DNA from: Winogradskyella pelagia
GTDB lineage: Bacteria; Bacteroidota; Bacteroidia; Flavobacteriales; Flavobacteriaceae
Direction: 5' to 3'
Length of the DNA stretch: 64,000 bases
NCBI RefSeq assembly: GCF_017581965.1
Contig: NZ_JAGEVF010000003.1
Location: forward strand, 248,001-312,000
In this document: piece after piece, positions 28,202 through 37,121 of the stretch
Numbering within the stretch: the stretch's first letter is position 1
Layout of the letters: every line of letters begins with the position of its first letter
Position numbers and translations under genes: made by a program
Notes under the pieces: model-generated
What the model saw: only the letters and a program-made list of their open reading frames with translations
Told to the model about the DNA's origin: nothing
The model's database searches: none

Positions 28202-29029
28202 CTATTTTTGATTGAAGATGTGTACATCACGTTGAGGGAACGGAATTGTAATATTGTTTTCACGAAACAATCTGTCGATTGCAAACCGTATATCACTTTT
28301 AGGAAAAGGAGCTTTAAAACTATCGTTGAGTGTAAAAATAAGTTTAAAATTTAATGAACTATCCCCAAAATCTGTAAAAAGCACCGTAGGTTCTGGTAAT
28401 TCTAAAACGTCCGTATTTTCATTTGCAACTTGTAATAATATTTTCTTCACTAATTCTACGTCACTACCATAGGCCACTCCAACTTCAACAGACTCACGTG
28501 TTAAGGTACCGTTCTGTGTCCAATTAAAAAGCGAATTTGTAAGATATAAATGATTAGGTAAGACCAAAACCTTATTGTCTATAGTGACCGCTCTTGTTGT
28601 CCTTAACTTAATTTCTTCCACGCGTCCAACTTTACCATCTATTTCAATAATATCGCCGACGTGTACTGTTTGGTCGAGTAAAATAAAAACCCCAGAAATA
28701 ATGTCTTGAAAAAAAGTTTGGAGGGCTAAACCAATGCCAATAAGCAATGCTGCTGAAGCGGCTAAAACGCTATTAACATTAACGCCTATGGTATTGAGTG
28801 TTATTAAAAAAATGATTAAATAAATAACCCATTTACCATATGAAAAAAGACTTACAAACTTAGCTTTATCATCGGTAGGTAAGTTTCGGGTTATTAATCG
28901 ACGTATTCCTTTTAGGATAATAGAGGTAATCAAAATAACTACCGAGACAAATAGAATTCCCTTTACACTTATGGAAATATTTTCCGAAAAATGAAAGGTA
29001 TAATTTAATATGTCTTTTATCTCTTGCAT
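28202..29029 (-). CDS. Small-conductance mechanosensitive channel (MscS family)
   Basis: 275 residues with three N-terminal membrane spans (GILFVSVVILITSIILKG, WVIYLIIFLITLNTIGV, and the pore helix ASAALLIGIGLALQTFFQDIISGVF). The soluble MscS middle domain follows: VHVGDIIEIDGKVGRVEEIKLRTTRAVTIDNKVLVLPN, then the alpha/beta C-terminal domain. It should open under membrane tension and release osmolytes. It is the first gene of the MscS / barrel / sigma-54 regulator / PPK2 / M28 / DinB run, 53 bp after the ABC permease, so it may share or have its own promoter. Confidence 0.95.
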   Translation of the reverse strand: MQEIKDILNYTFHFSENISISVKGILFVSVVILITSIILKGIRRLITRNLPTDDKAKFVSLFSYGKWVIYLIIFLITLNTIGVNVNSVLAASAALLIGIGLALQTFFQDIISGVFILLDQTVHVGDIIEIDGKVGRVEEIKLRTTRAVTIDNKVLVLPNHLYLTNSLFNWTQNGTLTRESVEVGVAYGSDVELVKKILLQVANENTDVLELPEPTVLFTDFGDSSLNFKLIFTLNDSFKAPFPKSDIRFAIDRLFRENNITIPFPQRDVHIFNQK

Positions 29030-29082
29030 TATTTAGAAATCTAATATTATATTCTTAACATTAAAATATGTTCTTATTTGGA

Positions 29083-30396
29083 TTAATATTTTATCCACTT
29101 GAAAAGCTCTTTATAAGTTGGTTTTTTGCCATACATTAAAATCCCAACTCTATATATTTTTGCTCCCATCCAAACCGTAAATACAAAAGTTGCAACAAGT
29201 ATGATGAGCGACAAGGCTTGTTGCCAAATAGGTACACCAAATGGAATTCGCATAAGCATTACTACTGGAGACGTAAAAGGAATGAACGAAAATACTGTTG
29301 AAACTGTTCCATGAGGGTCTTCAATTACCGTAAAAAACCCAACATATACTGCTAAAACCAAGGGCATAATAATGGGTAACATAAACTGCTGTGTGTCTGT
29401 TTCATTATCTACCGCAGCTCCAATAGCTGCGTACAAAGAACTATAGAGCAAATACCCACCAATAAAGAAAAATAAAAAGGCAATAACAAGATTGATAACT
29501 GGTAAATTACTAACTGCAATAATCATATTTTCTGCCATGGCTTGTGCACCTTGGTTCTGTATGGCTTGATTCACCAAGTCTTGTTGCGGTGATTGAAGTT
29601 GAGACATATCAATTCCAAAAATAGCGGTAACAACAGTCAACAAAACACCTCCTAGAACTACCCAAATAGCAAACTGTGTTACGCCTGCTAAGGATGTACC
29701 AATTATCTTTCCAAGCATCAATTGAATTGGTTTAACTGAAGAAATTATAATTTCAATTATTCGGCTTGTTTTTTCTTCAATAACGCTTCGCATTATCATA
29801 TTTCCATAAATAATAATGAACATAAACAACAAATAGCCTGCTAAGCCGCCAAAAGCGAGTTTAACAATGTTATCTAGCTTAGAACTTTTTTTACCCTCAA
29901 AACTTTCTTGCGCTATACTGACTTGAGTTTTAGAAGCCTCTATTTGCTCTAAAGAAACACCGTCTGCTTGCAGTTTCACTTCCCTTAAATGGCGTTCTAT
30001 TTTACTCTCTATGCCTGAGATTACTGTTATAGAAGGTGAATCTTCAGAGTAAAACTTAATGCTACCAGAAACATCATCCAATGAGAGCGTCTTGCTTGCA
30101 TAGAGCAACCCATAATCCTCCTTTTCTTTAACGAGAGTTATGGCTGTTTCCAAATCCATTCCCAACAGATAATTGTATGTTGTGTTCTCGGAATTTTTGA
30201 AAACATCCCCGAGATAACCGGACTCATCAAGTATGGAGATAGTGCGTTCTTTATCTTTATTTAATTGCGATAAATAAGCTACTAGAGCGATGAGCCCAAT
30301 CATTATTAGTGGACTCAAAAAGGTCATAATTATGAATGACTTATTTCTCACTTTAGTGAGATACTCTCGTTTTATAATGAGCGGTAAATGATTCAT
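29083..30396 (-). CDS. ABC-2 type transporter permease (NatB-like)
   Basis: 437 residues. It has an N-terminal membrane span (SFIIMTFLSPLIMIGLIALVAYL), then a ~140-residue extracytoplasmic domain and five or more C-terminal spans. The middle part contains the ABC-2 signature NMIMRSVIEEKTSRIIEIIISSVKPIQLMLGKIIG, typical of the NatB/YhaP exporter group. It should pair with the ATPase whose gene ends 2 bp upstream. Substrate unknown; NatAB relatives export sodium or peptides, but this cannot be decided from sequence. Confidence 0.93.
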   Translation of the reverse strand: MNHLPLIIKREYLTKVRNKSFIIMTFLSPLIMIGLIALVAYLSQLNKDKERTISILDESGYLGDVFKNSENTTYNYLLGMDLETAITLVKEKEDYGLLYASKTLSLDDVSGSIKFYSEDSPSITVISGIESKIERHLREVKLQADGVSLEQIEASKTQVSIAQESFEGKKSSKLDNIVKLAFGGLAGYLLFMFIIIYGNMIMRSVIEEKTSRIIEIIISSVKPIQLMLGKIIGTSLAGVTQFAIWVVLGGVLLTVVTAIFGIDMSQLQSPQQDLVNQAIQNQGAQAMAENMIIAVSNLPVINLVIAFLFFFIGGYLLYSSLYAAIGAAVDNETDTQQFMLPIIMPLVLAVYVGFFTVIEDPHGTVSTVFSFIPFTSPVVMLMRIPFGVPIWQQALSLIILVATFVFTVWMGAKIYRVGILMYGKKPTYKELFKWIKY

Positions 30397-30398
30397 TA

Positions 30399-31325
30399 TC
30401 AGTTATTTTTTACAGTTTCAATAAAAATATCATTAGCAGATGGCAACACCTCTACAAAATGATGAATTTCAGCCTTCGTCATTAAATAAGAGAGCAAGTC
30501 ATTTGGTGACGTTGAGGCATCTATTTTTATATTAATTTTTATATCATCATGCAAGTTCTTAAAGGTAGCGGGCAACACCTCAAAGTTCTCTTTGATTTCT
30601 GACATAATCTTATTAGGGTCCTGAGACTGTAATCCAATTTCGAATGTGTTGGTCTTAAACTTGCGTTTAATATCATTGAGTCGACCATCTAGAATTTTAT
30701 TCGATTTATGAATGAGCGCAATATGATCGCAAAGTTCCTCGACAGATTCCATACGATGGGTAGAAAAAATAACCGTAGCTCCTTCATTTCGCAACTGTAG
30801 AATTTCATCTTTAATAAGGTTAGCATTTATTGGATCAAAACCAGAAAAAGGCTCATCGAAAATGAGTAATTTCGGTTTATGCAAAACGGTAACCACAAAT
30901 TGAATCTTTTGCGCCTGCCCCTTGCTTAATTCTTGAATCTTTTTATTCCACCAATCCCCTATTTCGAGTTTATCAAACCAATACTTTAATCGCTTCTTCG
31001 CCTCAACTTTAGATAATCCTTTTAATTGGGCCAAATACAGAGCCTGTTCGCCAACTTTCATGGACTTATAGAGGCCTCTTTCTTCAGGCAAATATCCAAT
31101 ATCCTTAATATGTTCTGCTCTCAGGAATTGACCATCTAGAGCAACCGTACCTTCATCTGGCATTGTAATTTGGTTGATTATTCTAATCAATGTTGTTTTA
31201 CCAGCACCGTTAGGACCAAGAAGACCAAAAATACTACCTTTTGGCACCGCAATTGATACTTCATTTAGCGCCTTAAAATTTCCGTAACTCTTGGATACAG
31301 AATCAGCTACTAATAAGTCGTTCAT
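30399..31325 (-). CDS. ABC transporter ATP-binding protein (NatA-like)
   Basis: 308 residues. Walker A GPNGAGKTT (residues ~38-46), signature ELSKGQAQKIQF (an LSKGQ variant of LSGGQ), Walker B KLLIFDEPFSGFDPI, and the switch His in FSTHRMESVEELC. The last ~80 residues form a DUF4162-type extension seen in ATPases of NatA/YhaQ exporters. It powers the permease encoded 2 bp downstream. The gene heads a minus-strand run; the region upstream on its coding strand holds only a weak TATCTTTA box. Confidence 0.94.
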   Translation of the reverse strand: MNDLLVADSVSKSYGNFKALNEVSIAVPKGSIFGLLGPNGAGKTTLIRIINQITMPDEGTVALDGQFLRAEHIKDIGYLPEERGLYKSMKVGEQALYLAQLKGLSKVEAKKRLKYWFDKLEIGDWWNKKIQELSKGQAQKIQFVVTVLHKPKLLIFDEPFSGFDPINANLIKDEILQLRNEGATVIFSTHRMESVEELCDHIALIHKSNKILDGRLNDIKRKFKTNTFEIGLQSQDPNKIMSEIKENFEVLPATFKNLHDDIKINIKIDASTSPNDLLSYLMTKAEIHHFVEVLPSANDIFIETVKNN

Positions 31326-31492
31326 GTATATTGAAATTTTCGTCGGTTAGTCTGTAAAGATATTAAAGTTAAAAGGTTTACAATAAAAAACCCAAACAAA
31401 TCTAAGGGTAACTATAAAGATGAATACCAGAACCAATTACATCTAGTTTAGAGCCTAAAATGTTCTTAAAAAAAGAGTCTTAAAAAACAAAA
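31326..31492. other. Gap upstream of the ABC ATPase gene
   Basis: This gap between the ABC exporter and dnaJ (both minus strand) holds the exporter's promoter region. I see no ORF or RNA gene. The hairpins to its right are listed separately. Confidence 0.4.
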
Positions 31493-31519
31493 CCCACCCT
31501 TATACAAGATAAGGATGGG
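31493..31519 (-). terminator. dnaJ terminator
   Basis: An 11-bp stem with one G:T pair (CCCACCCTTAT / ATAAGGATGGG) and a 5-base loop. On the minus strand it is followed by a T-rich run (complement of 31482-31492), fitting termination of grpE-dnaJ. Confidence 0.75.
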
Positions 31520-31548
31520 AAAAAATTGCTATGAAAAAGAAAAATTAC

Positions 31549-31566
31549 CGCTAATTAGCATTAGCG
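31549..31566. repeat. Short perfect hairpin between dnaJ and its terminator
   Basis: CGCTAAT / ATTAGCG, a perfect 7-bp stem with a TAGC loop, lies in the 3' untranslated part of the dnaJ transcript, about 30 bp before the terminator. It has no T-tract and may be an RNA 3'-end stabiliser or chance. Confidence 0.35.
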
Positions 31567-31605
31567 ATAAGTCAAAGATAGTATTTTTTCTTAAACAGAC
31601 AGTTT

Positions 31606-32721
31606 TTAAGAGAACATATCTTTTACCTTTTCAAAAAAAGACTTATCCGAACTTTCTGGTTTTGGTGCAAAATGTTCGTCTTCTTTCATACTTTCAAAAA
31701 ACTCTTTTTGCTTCTTATTCAAAGTTTTTGGCGTCCACACATTTACATGAACAAGTAAATCACCTTTACCATATCCATTAATACTCGGAATCCCCTTACC
31801 TCGAAGCCTTAAAATCTTTCCAGATTGTACACCAGCTTCAACTTTAATGCGGACTTTTCCAGAGACTGTATCAATTTCTTTAGATGTGCCTAAAACGGCA
31901 TCAGGCACACTTACATATAAATCGTAATGTAAATTATCACCCTCGCGTTTTAATGTTGGATGTTCTTGTTCTAGTATGGCCACCAAAAGGTCACCTGCTA
32001 TACCATTTCCTGGGGCATCATTTCCTTTTCCGGTAACTTTAAGTTGCATGCCATCGACAACACCTGCAGGAATCTTTACAGTAACGGTTTCTTCTGAAAC
32101 CATTAGCCCATTAGCATCTGCACCATCAGGCTTTTTGTCTATAGTTTGGCCAGCACCGCCACACGTTTGACAGGGTGAAGCCGTTTGCATTCTACCCAAA
32201 ATTGTGTTGGTTATTCGAGTAACTTGCCCACTACCATTACATGTGCTGCATGTTTTATAAGTAGTGCCAGGCGCTTGCACCTTGCGTTTTACTTTAATTT
32301 TTTTCTCTACACCGTTAGCTATTTCTTCTATGGTTAGCTTTACACGAATTCTCAGGTTGCTTCCTTTAGCGACGCGCTGGCGCCCGCCTCCTCCAAAGCC
32401 ACTGAATCCACCTCCTCCGAATGCACCTCCGAAAATATCACCAAATTGGCTGAAAATGTCATCCATGTTCATACCGCCACCTCCGAAGCCTCCTGCACCA
32501 TCAAATGCCTGATGACCATACTGGTCGTATCTTGCTTTTTTGTCTGGATTGCTTAATACTTCATAAGCCTCAGCTGCCTTCTTAAATTTTTCTTCGGCTT
32601 CCTTATCGTCTGGGTTTTTATCTGGATGATATTTTAGAGCCATCTTGCGATAGGCTTTCTTAATCTCAGAATCCGATGCATTTTTGCTAACACCGAGTAT
32701 ATCGTAAAAATCTTCTTTCAT
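31606..32721 (-). CDS. dnaJ: Chaperone DnaJ
   Basis: 371 residues. An N-terminal J domain has the HPD motif (residues ~32-34) that stimulates the ATPase of DnaK. A Gly/Phe-rich stretch rich in FGGGG follows. The cysteine-rich domain shows only two CxxCxGxG motifs (CSTCNGSG and CQTCGGAG) rather than the four of E. coli DnaJ, so only one zinc site can form. The two beta-sandwich substrate-binding domains and a C-terminal dimerisation region follow. It is co-transcribed with grpE 30 bp upstream and presents clients to DnaK, which is not in this window. Confidence 0.97.
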   Translation of the reverse strand: MKEDFYDILGVSKNASDSEIKKAYRKMALKYHPDKNPDDKEAEEKFKKAAEAYEVLSNPDKKARYDQYGHQAFDGAGGFGGGGMNMDDIFSQFGDIFGGAFGGGGFSGFGGGGRQRVAKGSNLRIRVKLTIEEIANGVEKKIKVKRKVQAPGTTYKTCSTCNGSGQVTRITNTILGRMQTASPCQTCGGAGQTIDKKPDGADANGLMVSEETVTVKIPAGVVDGMQLKVTGKGNDAPGNGIAGDLLVAILEQEHPTLKREGDNLHYDLYVSVPDAVLGTSKEIDTVSGKVRIKVEAGVQSGKILRLRGKGIPSINGYGKGDLLVHVNVWTPKTLNKKQKEFFESMKEDEHFAPKPESSDKSFFEKVKDMFS

Positions 32722-32751
32722 AATTTATGCAGGTGTACTTAGAGCTCTTAT

Positions 32752-33306
32752 TTATTGTCCGATAACCACTTTTGGAAAACGTATAACCCTGTCTCCCAAT
32801 TTATAACCTCTTTCTACAACATCTATAATCTTGCCTTTTAAATCTTCACTTGGTGCAGGTATTTGGGTCACTGCCTCATGGTCATCTGCATTAAAATCAT
32901 CACCTTTACTAACCTCTATTTTAGACAATCCTTTTTGTTCTAAAGTGTTTACAAGTTTGTTGTATATTAATAACACCCCTTTTCTTAATTCTTCAGCCTC
33001 CTTATCCTCTTCTATATGTAATAAAGCGCGTTCAAAGTCGTCTAGAACAGGTAACAAAGCAACCATTACATCTTGGCTAGCGGTCTTAAATAAATCCATA
33101 CGTTCTTTTGAGGTGCGCTTTTTGTAGTTTTCAAATTCTGCGAAAAGCCGCATAAACTTATCTTTTTCTTCAGCCAGTTGATCTTGCAACTTTTCTTCGG
33201 TGTTTTGAGCTTTTTCAGACTCTTTTACTTCTGATTCAGCGGTCGCAGTTGCCGCATCATCTATGTGCGATTCTTCTGCTTTTATTTTTTTGTCTTTTTT
33301 ACTCAT
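32752..33306 (-). CDS. grpE: Nucleotide exchange factor GrpE
   Basis: 184 residues. The N-terminal third is highly charged (Lys/Glu) and then forms the long dimer helix (EEKDKFMRLFAEFENYKKRTSKERMDLF). A four-helix segment and the C-terminal beta domain follow, with GDDFNADDHEAVTQIPA and VVERGYKLGDRVIRFPKVVIGQ, the hallmark end of GrpE. It releases ADP from DnaK in the heat-shock chaperone cycle. It is first in the grpE-dnaJ operon. Confidence 0.97.
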   Translation of the reverse strand: MSKKDKKIKAEESHIDDAATATAESEVKESEKAQNTEEKLQDQLAEEKDKFMRLFAEFENYKKRTSKERMDLFKTASQDVMVALLPVLDDFERALLHIEEDKEAEELRKGVLLIYNKLVNTLEQKGLSKIEVSKGDDFNADDHEAVTQIPAPSEDLKGKIIDVVERGYKLGDRVIRFPKVVIGQ

Positions 33307-33343
33307 TTTGAGTTCTTGTTTAAAGTCATCTTATACAGGTTGG

Positions 33344-33375
33344 CAAAAGTACTGCCATTATTGTAATAATGTCAA
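33344..33375 (-). promoter_or_regulatory. grpE-dnaJ promoter
   Basis: On the minus strand a TTG (33375-33373), about 21 bp of spacer and TACTTTTG (33351-33344) match the Bacteroidota promoter. The box ends 37 bp before the grpE ATG. I see no CIRCE-like inverted repeat. Confidence 0.6.
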
Positions 33376-33420
33376 AATGTCATTAACATTTTTTTATCAA
33401 TGTAGTGCCTTTCTTATAGC

Positions 33421-33428
33421 TACCTTTG
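33421..33428 (+). promoter_or_regulatory. -7 element for the YceI gene
   Basis: TACCTTTG matches TAnnTTTG and lies 28 bp before the ATG at 33457. No clear -33 TTG is present. Confidence 0.5.
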
Positions 33429-33456
33429 CGCCCTAAACCATAAGAAAATAATTATT

Positions 33457-34110
33457 ATGAAAACTTCATTCCTTAAAATTATAGCCTTAGTAGCTATTGT
33501 TACATTTTCGAGTTGTAAAGATAAAGCCAAAGAGGCCGAAACTAAAGAAGCAGAAGAAGCTGCGGTTGCAGAAGCTTCTGCAATAACATTCACTGCTGTT
33601 AACAACAAATCCGTTATTGAGTGGAAAGGATTTAAACCAACAGGATCACATAATGGTACCATAAATGTCTCCGAAGGTACCGTTAACATTGCCAATGGTA
33701 AGATAGAAAGTGGAAACTTTACCATTGATATGGCAAGTATTGATGTATTAGACATCCCTAAAGAAGAGGATGGTAATGCCGATCTTAGAGGCCACCTTAC
33801 AAGTGCCGACTTTTTTGATGTTGCAACTTATCCTAATGCAAAATTTGAAGTAACTGGTATTTCTACTGTTGATGGTAAAACCATGCTTTCTGGTAATCTA
33901 ACCATGAAAGATGCTACCAACAACATAAGTTTTCCTGTAACAACATCAATGGAAGGTGACATGATGACTTTAACTAGCGAAACCTTTACTATTGATCGCT
34001 CTAAATGGAACATTAAATATGGGTCTAAATCGTTTTTTGACAATTTAGGAGATAAGTTCATTAACGATGACATTGAACTTAAAGTAACTTTAGTGGCCCA
34101 AAAAGCATAG
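33457..34110 (+). CDS. YceI family lipoprotein
   Basis: 217 residues. An N-terminal signal ends in a lipobox (TFSSC), followed by an Ala/Glu-rich linker. The C-terminal ~175 residues are the YceI lipocalin-like beta barrel: SVIEWKGFKPTGSHNGTINVSEG at the start, MASIDVLDIPKEEDGNADLRGHLTSADFFDVATYPNAKFEVTG in the middle and FTIDRSKWNIKYGSKSFF near the end. YceI barrels bind isoprenoid-like molecules. The lipoprotein form suggests attachment to a membrane facing the periplasm. It is a single-gene unit with promoter and terminator. Confidence 0.94.
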   Translation: MKTSFLKIIALVAIVTFSSCKDKAKEAETKEAEEAAVAEASAITFTAVNNKSVIEWKGFKPTGSHNGTINVSEGTVNIANGKIESGNFTIDMASIDVLDIPKEEDGNADLRGHLTSADFFDVATYPNAKFEVTGISTVDGKTMLSGNLTMKDATNNISFPVTTSMEGDMMTLTSETFTIDRSKWNIKYGSKSFFDNLGDKFINDDIELKVTLVAQKA

Positions 34111-34130
34111 TATCATAACTAATTTACTTA

Positions 34131-34162
34131 AAAACACCTGCCCGTGTACAGGTGTTTTTTTT
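34131..34162 (+). terminator. Intrinsic terminator after the YceI gene
   Basis: AAAACACCTG / CAGGTGTTTT stem with an 8-base loop and a T-run of about eight bases, 20 bp after the stop codon. Confidence 0.85.
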
Positions 34163-34309
34163 ATTCAAAATTGCAGTTTTAACTCAATACTCTTAATTGA
34201 TGAATAATATGTTACAATGGAGATAATTACAAACAGTTATTGTTTCTCAAGCAAAATATTTATAGATTGTATACTTAAAATATTTCAACGTTAAAATTTT
34301 TAAAACTCT

Positions 34310-34864
34310 ATGAAAACTATAAATTTATTTCTTTTGGTATTTCTTTTCAGTATTACTATTAATGCTCAGGTCAAAGCAGATTACAACAAAGACACGGATT
34401 TTGAAGCGTTTAAAACCTATAGAATTGTTGGGTGGCAAGAAAATAGTGACAAAATTCTAAACGATTTTGATAAACAACGTATTCTAAATGCTATTAATGC
34501 AGAGCTTGAGGCACGGTCCATGAGTGCAGTGAAATCCAATGCCGATTTAGATATTACACTTTTTATAGTTGTACAAGAAAAAACCACTACCACGGCCTAC
34601 ACAACCTATAATACAGGCATGGGATATCGCGGACGTTGGGGCTGGGGTTATGGAGGTATGGGCTCTGCAAATACAACTTACTCAGATTATGATTACAAAG
34701 AAGGAACTTTTGTAATGGACATGTACAATGGCAGTAGCAAAGAACTGGTCTGGCAAGGTGTTATAACTTCAAAAGTCAACGAAAAATCTAAGAAACGTGA
34801 AAAAACTATTCCAAAAAACGTTAAAAAGTTGATGAAAAAATATCCTATTAAACCTAAAAAATAA
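34310..34864 (+). CDS. DUF4136-family exported protein
   Basis: 184 residues with signal peptide MKTINLFLLVFLFSITINAQ. The mature start VKADYNKDTDFEAFKTYRIVGW matches the DUF4136 opening (D-x-x-x-D-F-x-x-Y-x-T-Y). A Gly/Trp/Tyr-rich loop lies mid-chain (GYRGRWGWGYGGMG), followed by FVMDMYNGSSKELVWQGV and a very basic C-terminus (KKREKTIPKNVKKLMKKYP). Likely an envelope protein of unknown role. It is followed by a strong terminator and stands alone. Confidence 0.87.
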   Translation: MKTINLFLLVFLFSITINAQVKADYNKDTDFEAFKTYRIVGWQENSDKILNDFDKQRILNAINAELEARSMSAVKSNADLDITLFIVVQEKTTTTAYTTYNTGMGYRGRWGWGYGGMGSANTTYSDYDYKEGTFVMDMYNGSSKELVWQGVITSKVNEKSKKREKTIPKNVKKLMKKYPIKPKK

Positions 34865-34965
34865 AATTTAGAACTTATTTCAAGATTCTGGTTTAAACTC
34901 CAACTAAATACGTAAGAGCTTAAACTTAATATTTAAGTTCTGTTTTATTACATACTTAAAAATAA

Positions 34966-34991
34966 AAAGCACCCGATTTCTCGGGTGCTTT
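34966..34991 (+). terminator. Intrinsic terminator after the DUF4136 gene
   Basis: An 11-bp perfect stem AAAGCACCCGA / TCGGGTGCTTT with a TTTC loop, flanked by A and T tracts. Confidence 0.85.
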
Positions 34992-35106
34992 CCTTTTCAT
35001 AGCAATTTAAAAATAAATTGCCGCTGCTATTAATCATAAACCATCAACCACAAAATCTGATCAATAGCAACCTGCGGTAATACTGAAATTATTAATACAC
35101 TAAAAC

Positions 35107-35619
35107 TTATTTAGGCATTACCACAGTATCAATTACATGAATCACTCCATTACTTCCTTTTACATCTGTCGCTGTGATTTCACTGTAATTGCCGTTTTGG
35201 TCTTTCAACCATATTTTACCGTCTTTTTGCATTACCGTTAAAACTTGTCCGTTTAACGCTTTAACTTCGACTTTACCGTTTCCTTTTTTGAGGGCAGCAA
35301 CCACATCACTTGCCATTAATTTTGACGGAATTACATGGTAAGTTAACACGTTAGCTAGTGCTTTTTTATTCTCTGGTTGTAATAAACTGTTTAGAGCATT
35401 CTTGTCTACTTTTGCAAAAGCATCGTTTGTTGGTGCAAATACTGTAAATGGTCCATCTCCTTGCAATGCACCTACCAAATCCGCTGCTTTTAATGCAGTT
35501 ACTAATGTTGAAAAATTGTCGTTACTAACTGCAACATCTACAATTGTTTTTTGCGCTGTAGCGTTTTGACTTACCGTAAATGCCACAAAAGTGGTTAATA
35601 CTAGAATAAACTTCTTCAT
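35107..35619 (-). CDS. Exported fasciclin-domain protein
   Basis: 170 residues with signal peptide MKKFILVLTTFVAFTVSQNATAQ. One FAS1 domain fills the mature chain: NFSTLVTALKAADLVGALQGDGPFTVFAPTNDAFAKV (H1 box), LANVLTYHVIPSKLMA, and GSNGVIHVIDTVVMPK (H2 box). FAS1 domains mediate adhesion or bind lipids and proteins. It is divergent from an ECF sigma / anti-sigma pair 87 bp away, so a regulatory link is possible. Confidence 0.94.
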   Translation of the reverse strand: MKKFILVLTTFVAFTVSQNATAQKTIVDVAVSNDNFSTLVTALKAADLVGALQGDGPFTVFAPTNDAFAKVDKNALNSLLQPENKKALANVLTYHVIPSKLMASDVVAALKKGNGKVEVKALNGQVLTVMQKDGKIWLKDQNGNYSEITATDVKGSNGVIHVIDTVVMPK

Positions 35620-35706
35620 AATTTTTTAAATTTTAGGTTAAACTATTTTTACACTTTTTTTATTTTTTGAAGTGCTTTCATTTATATTTACACATGCTCA
35701 TTTGAG

Positions 35707-36303
35707 ATGGATGAGACAAAGCCTATTTTTGGGAAATCTTTAACACTAATGCAAGACGATAAAACGCTCATAACACAACTACAGCAAAAAGATGAGCGCG
35801 CTTTAGCCTTATTATACGATAAGTATTCTGGTGCTATTTACAGTGTTATCCTAAAAATGATCAAGGATGAGAGTAAGGCTAAAGACCTACTTCAAGAAAC
35901 CTTTATAACGGTTTGGGAAAAATCATATCAATACGATGCTGACAAGGGGCGATTTTACACTTGGGTCTATAGAATTGCAAAAAATAAGGTGTTAAATCTT
36001 TTGAGAAAACCTATAAAGCTCATCCAAACCGATGATTTTAGTGTATATAAAGAAAAAGAAGAAGAAATTTCATTTGACGCAGAGCATTTAGAATTGAAAG
36101 GTGCCCTTACAAAATTGAAAGACCATCATAAAATAGCTATTGAAATGGTTTATTTTAAAGGGTTAACGCACAGAGAGGCGCACGAAGAAATGGGAGTACC
36201 CTTGGGAACGTTTAAGTCTTACATTAAGCAAGCCCTAAAACAACTAAGGACTTCTTATACCAAATCAGTTTCATTTGTTCTGTTAATGTTGACACATGTT
36301 TAA
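35707..36303 (+). CDS. ECF RNA polymerase sigma factor
   Basis: 198 residues. Sigma region 2 (ALALLYDKYSGAIYSVILKMI, DLLQETFITVWEKSYQYDADKGRFYTWVYRIAKNKVLNLLRK) and region 4 (KLKDHHKIAIEMVYFKGLTHREAHEEMGVPLGTFKSYIKQALKQL) are both present; regions 1 and 3 are absent, as in ECF sigma factors. Its stop codon overlaps the start of the next gene (TAATG), an anti-sigma factor. The pair likely controls an envelope-stress response. A later start (MQDDKTLI, 35749) is possible. Confidence 0.94.
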   Translation: MDETKPIFGKSLTLMQDDKTLITQLQQKDERALALLYDKYSGAIYSVILKMIKDESKAKDLLQETFITVWEKSYQYDADKGRFYTWVYRIAKNKVLNLLRKPIKLIQTDDFSVYKEKEEEISFDAEHLELKGALTKLKDHHKIAIEMVYFKGLTHREAHEEMGVPLGTFKSYIKQALKQLRTSYTKSVSFVLLMLTHV

Positions 36304-37094
36304 TGATGATGGGAGATAAGAAAAACATTATAGAAGACGGCATCTTAGAACAATACATTCTTGGAGAATTACATCCAAGTGACGAAAAGTATATTGAGCA
36401 GGTTTTAGCTTCCGATAAAGAACTAAAAGCGCATTTTGATATACTTGAAGCAGATTTTGAAAAGTTAGGATTTGAGAATGCTATAACCCCACCAAAATCT
36501 GTTAAGGACAATTTAATTAAAGATATAAGACAATCTAAATCCTCACTTCAAAACGAAAAGGCTTTCCCAAGTTCAAATTCTTTTAAATTTTATTTTGGTA
36601 TCGCAGCGAGTTTTGCAGGATTGCTTTTAGTGAGTTCTATTTGGTTGTATTCTCAATTAAATAAGCTCGAATCAGACTTCCAAACCGTTCAAACTGACAA
36701 AAAAGAGCTCAATTCTAAATTAGACCAATTAAGCAAGACCTATAAGGAATCCTCGGAGTTTTATGCGGTACTATCGCATCCAGAGACTAAACAATATGTT
36801 TTAGAAGGCAACGATTTAATGCCTGACGGAAAGTTAGTGAGCTATGTTAATCACAACATAAAATCCGTAGTTATTAATACAGAAGGGCTTCCAGAATTAG
36901 ATGCTGATCACGATTACCAAATGTGGGCCGATGTTGATGGCGAAATGATTAATATGGGTATAATTGATAAAACCCAACCGCTGTTAGCCATGAATTACAT
37001 TAATCACTCAGAATCCTTAAATATTACCGTAGAACCTTCTGGTGGTAGTGAGCACCCTACAGTGGAGCGATTAGTCACAAATATTTATCTTTAA
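36303..37094 (+). CDS. Membrane anti-sigma factor (RskA-type)
   Basis: 263 residues. The N-terminal cytoplasmic ~95 residues include ILEQYILGELHPSDEKYIEQVLASD, the anti-sigma domain form without zinc Cys/His. A single membrane span (YFGIAASFAGLLLVSSIWLY) and a coiled-coil (SQLNKLESDFQTVQTDKKELNSKLDQL) follow. The extracytoplasmic part resembles the RskA C-terminal domain (HPETKQYVLEGNDLMPDGKLVSYVN, DYQMWADVDGEMINMGII). It should hold the sigma factor at the membrane. It overlaps the sigma gene by one base. Confidence 0.9.
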   Translation: MMMGDKKNIIEDGILEQYILGELHPSDEKYIEQVLASDKELKAHFDILEADFEKLGFENAITPPKSVKDNLIKDIRQSKSSLQNEKAFPSSNSFKFYFGIAASFAGLLLVSSIWLYSQLNKLESDFQTVQTDKKELNSKLDQLSKTYKESSEFYAVLSHPETKQYVLEGNDLMPDGKLVSYVNHNIKSVVINTEGLPELDADHDYQMWADVDGEMINMGIIDKTQPLLAMNYINHSESLNITVEPSGGSEHPTVERLVTNIYL

Positions 37095-37121
37095 ATTTCA
37101 GCACCAAATAAGCTTTTTTGG

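Noticed and set aside
32264..32512. Plus-strand ORF rich in Pro opposite dnaJ
   Set aside because: The Pro-rich text is the reverse of the Gly/Phe-rich DnaJ segment and has no independent support.
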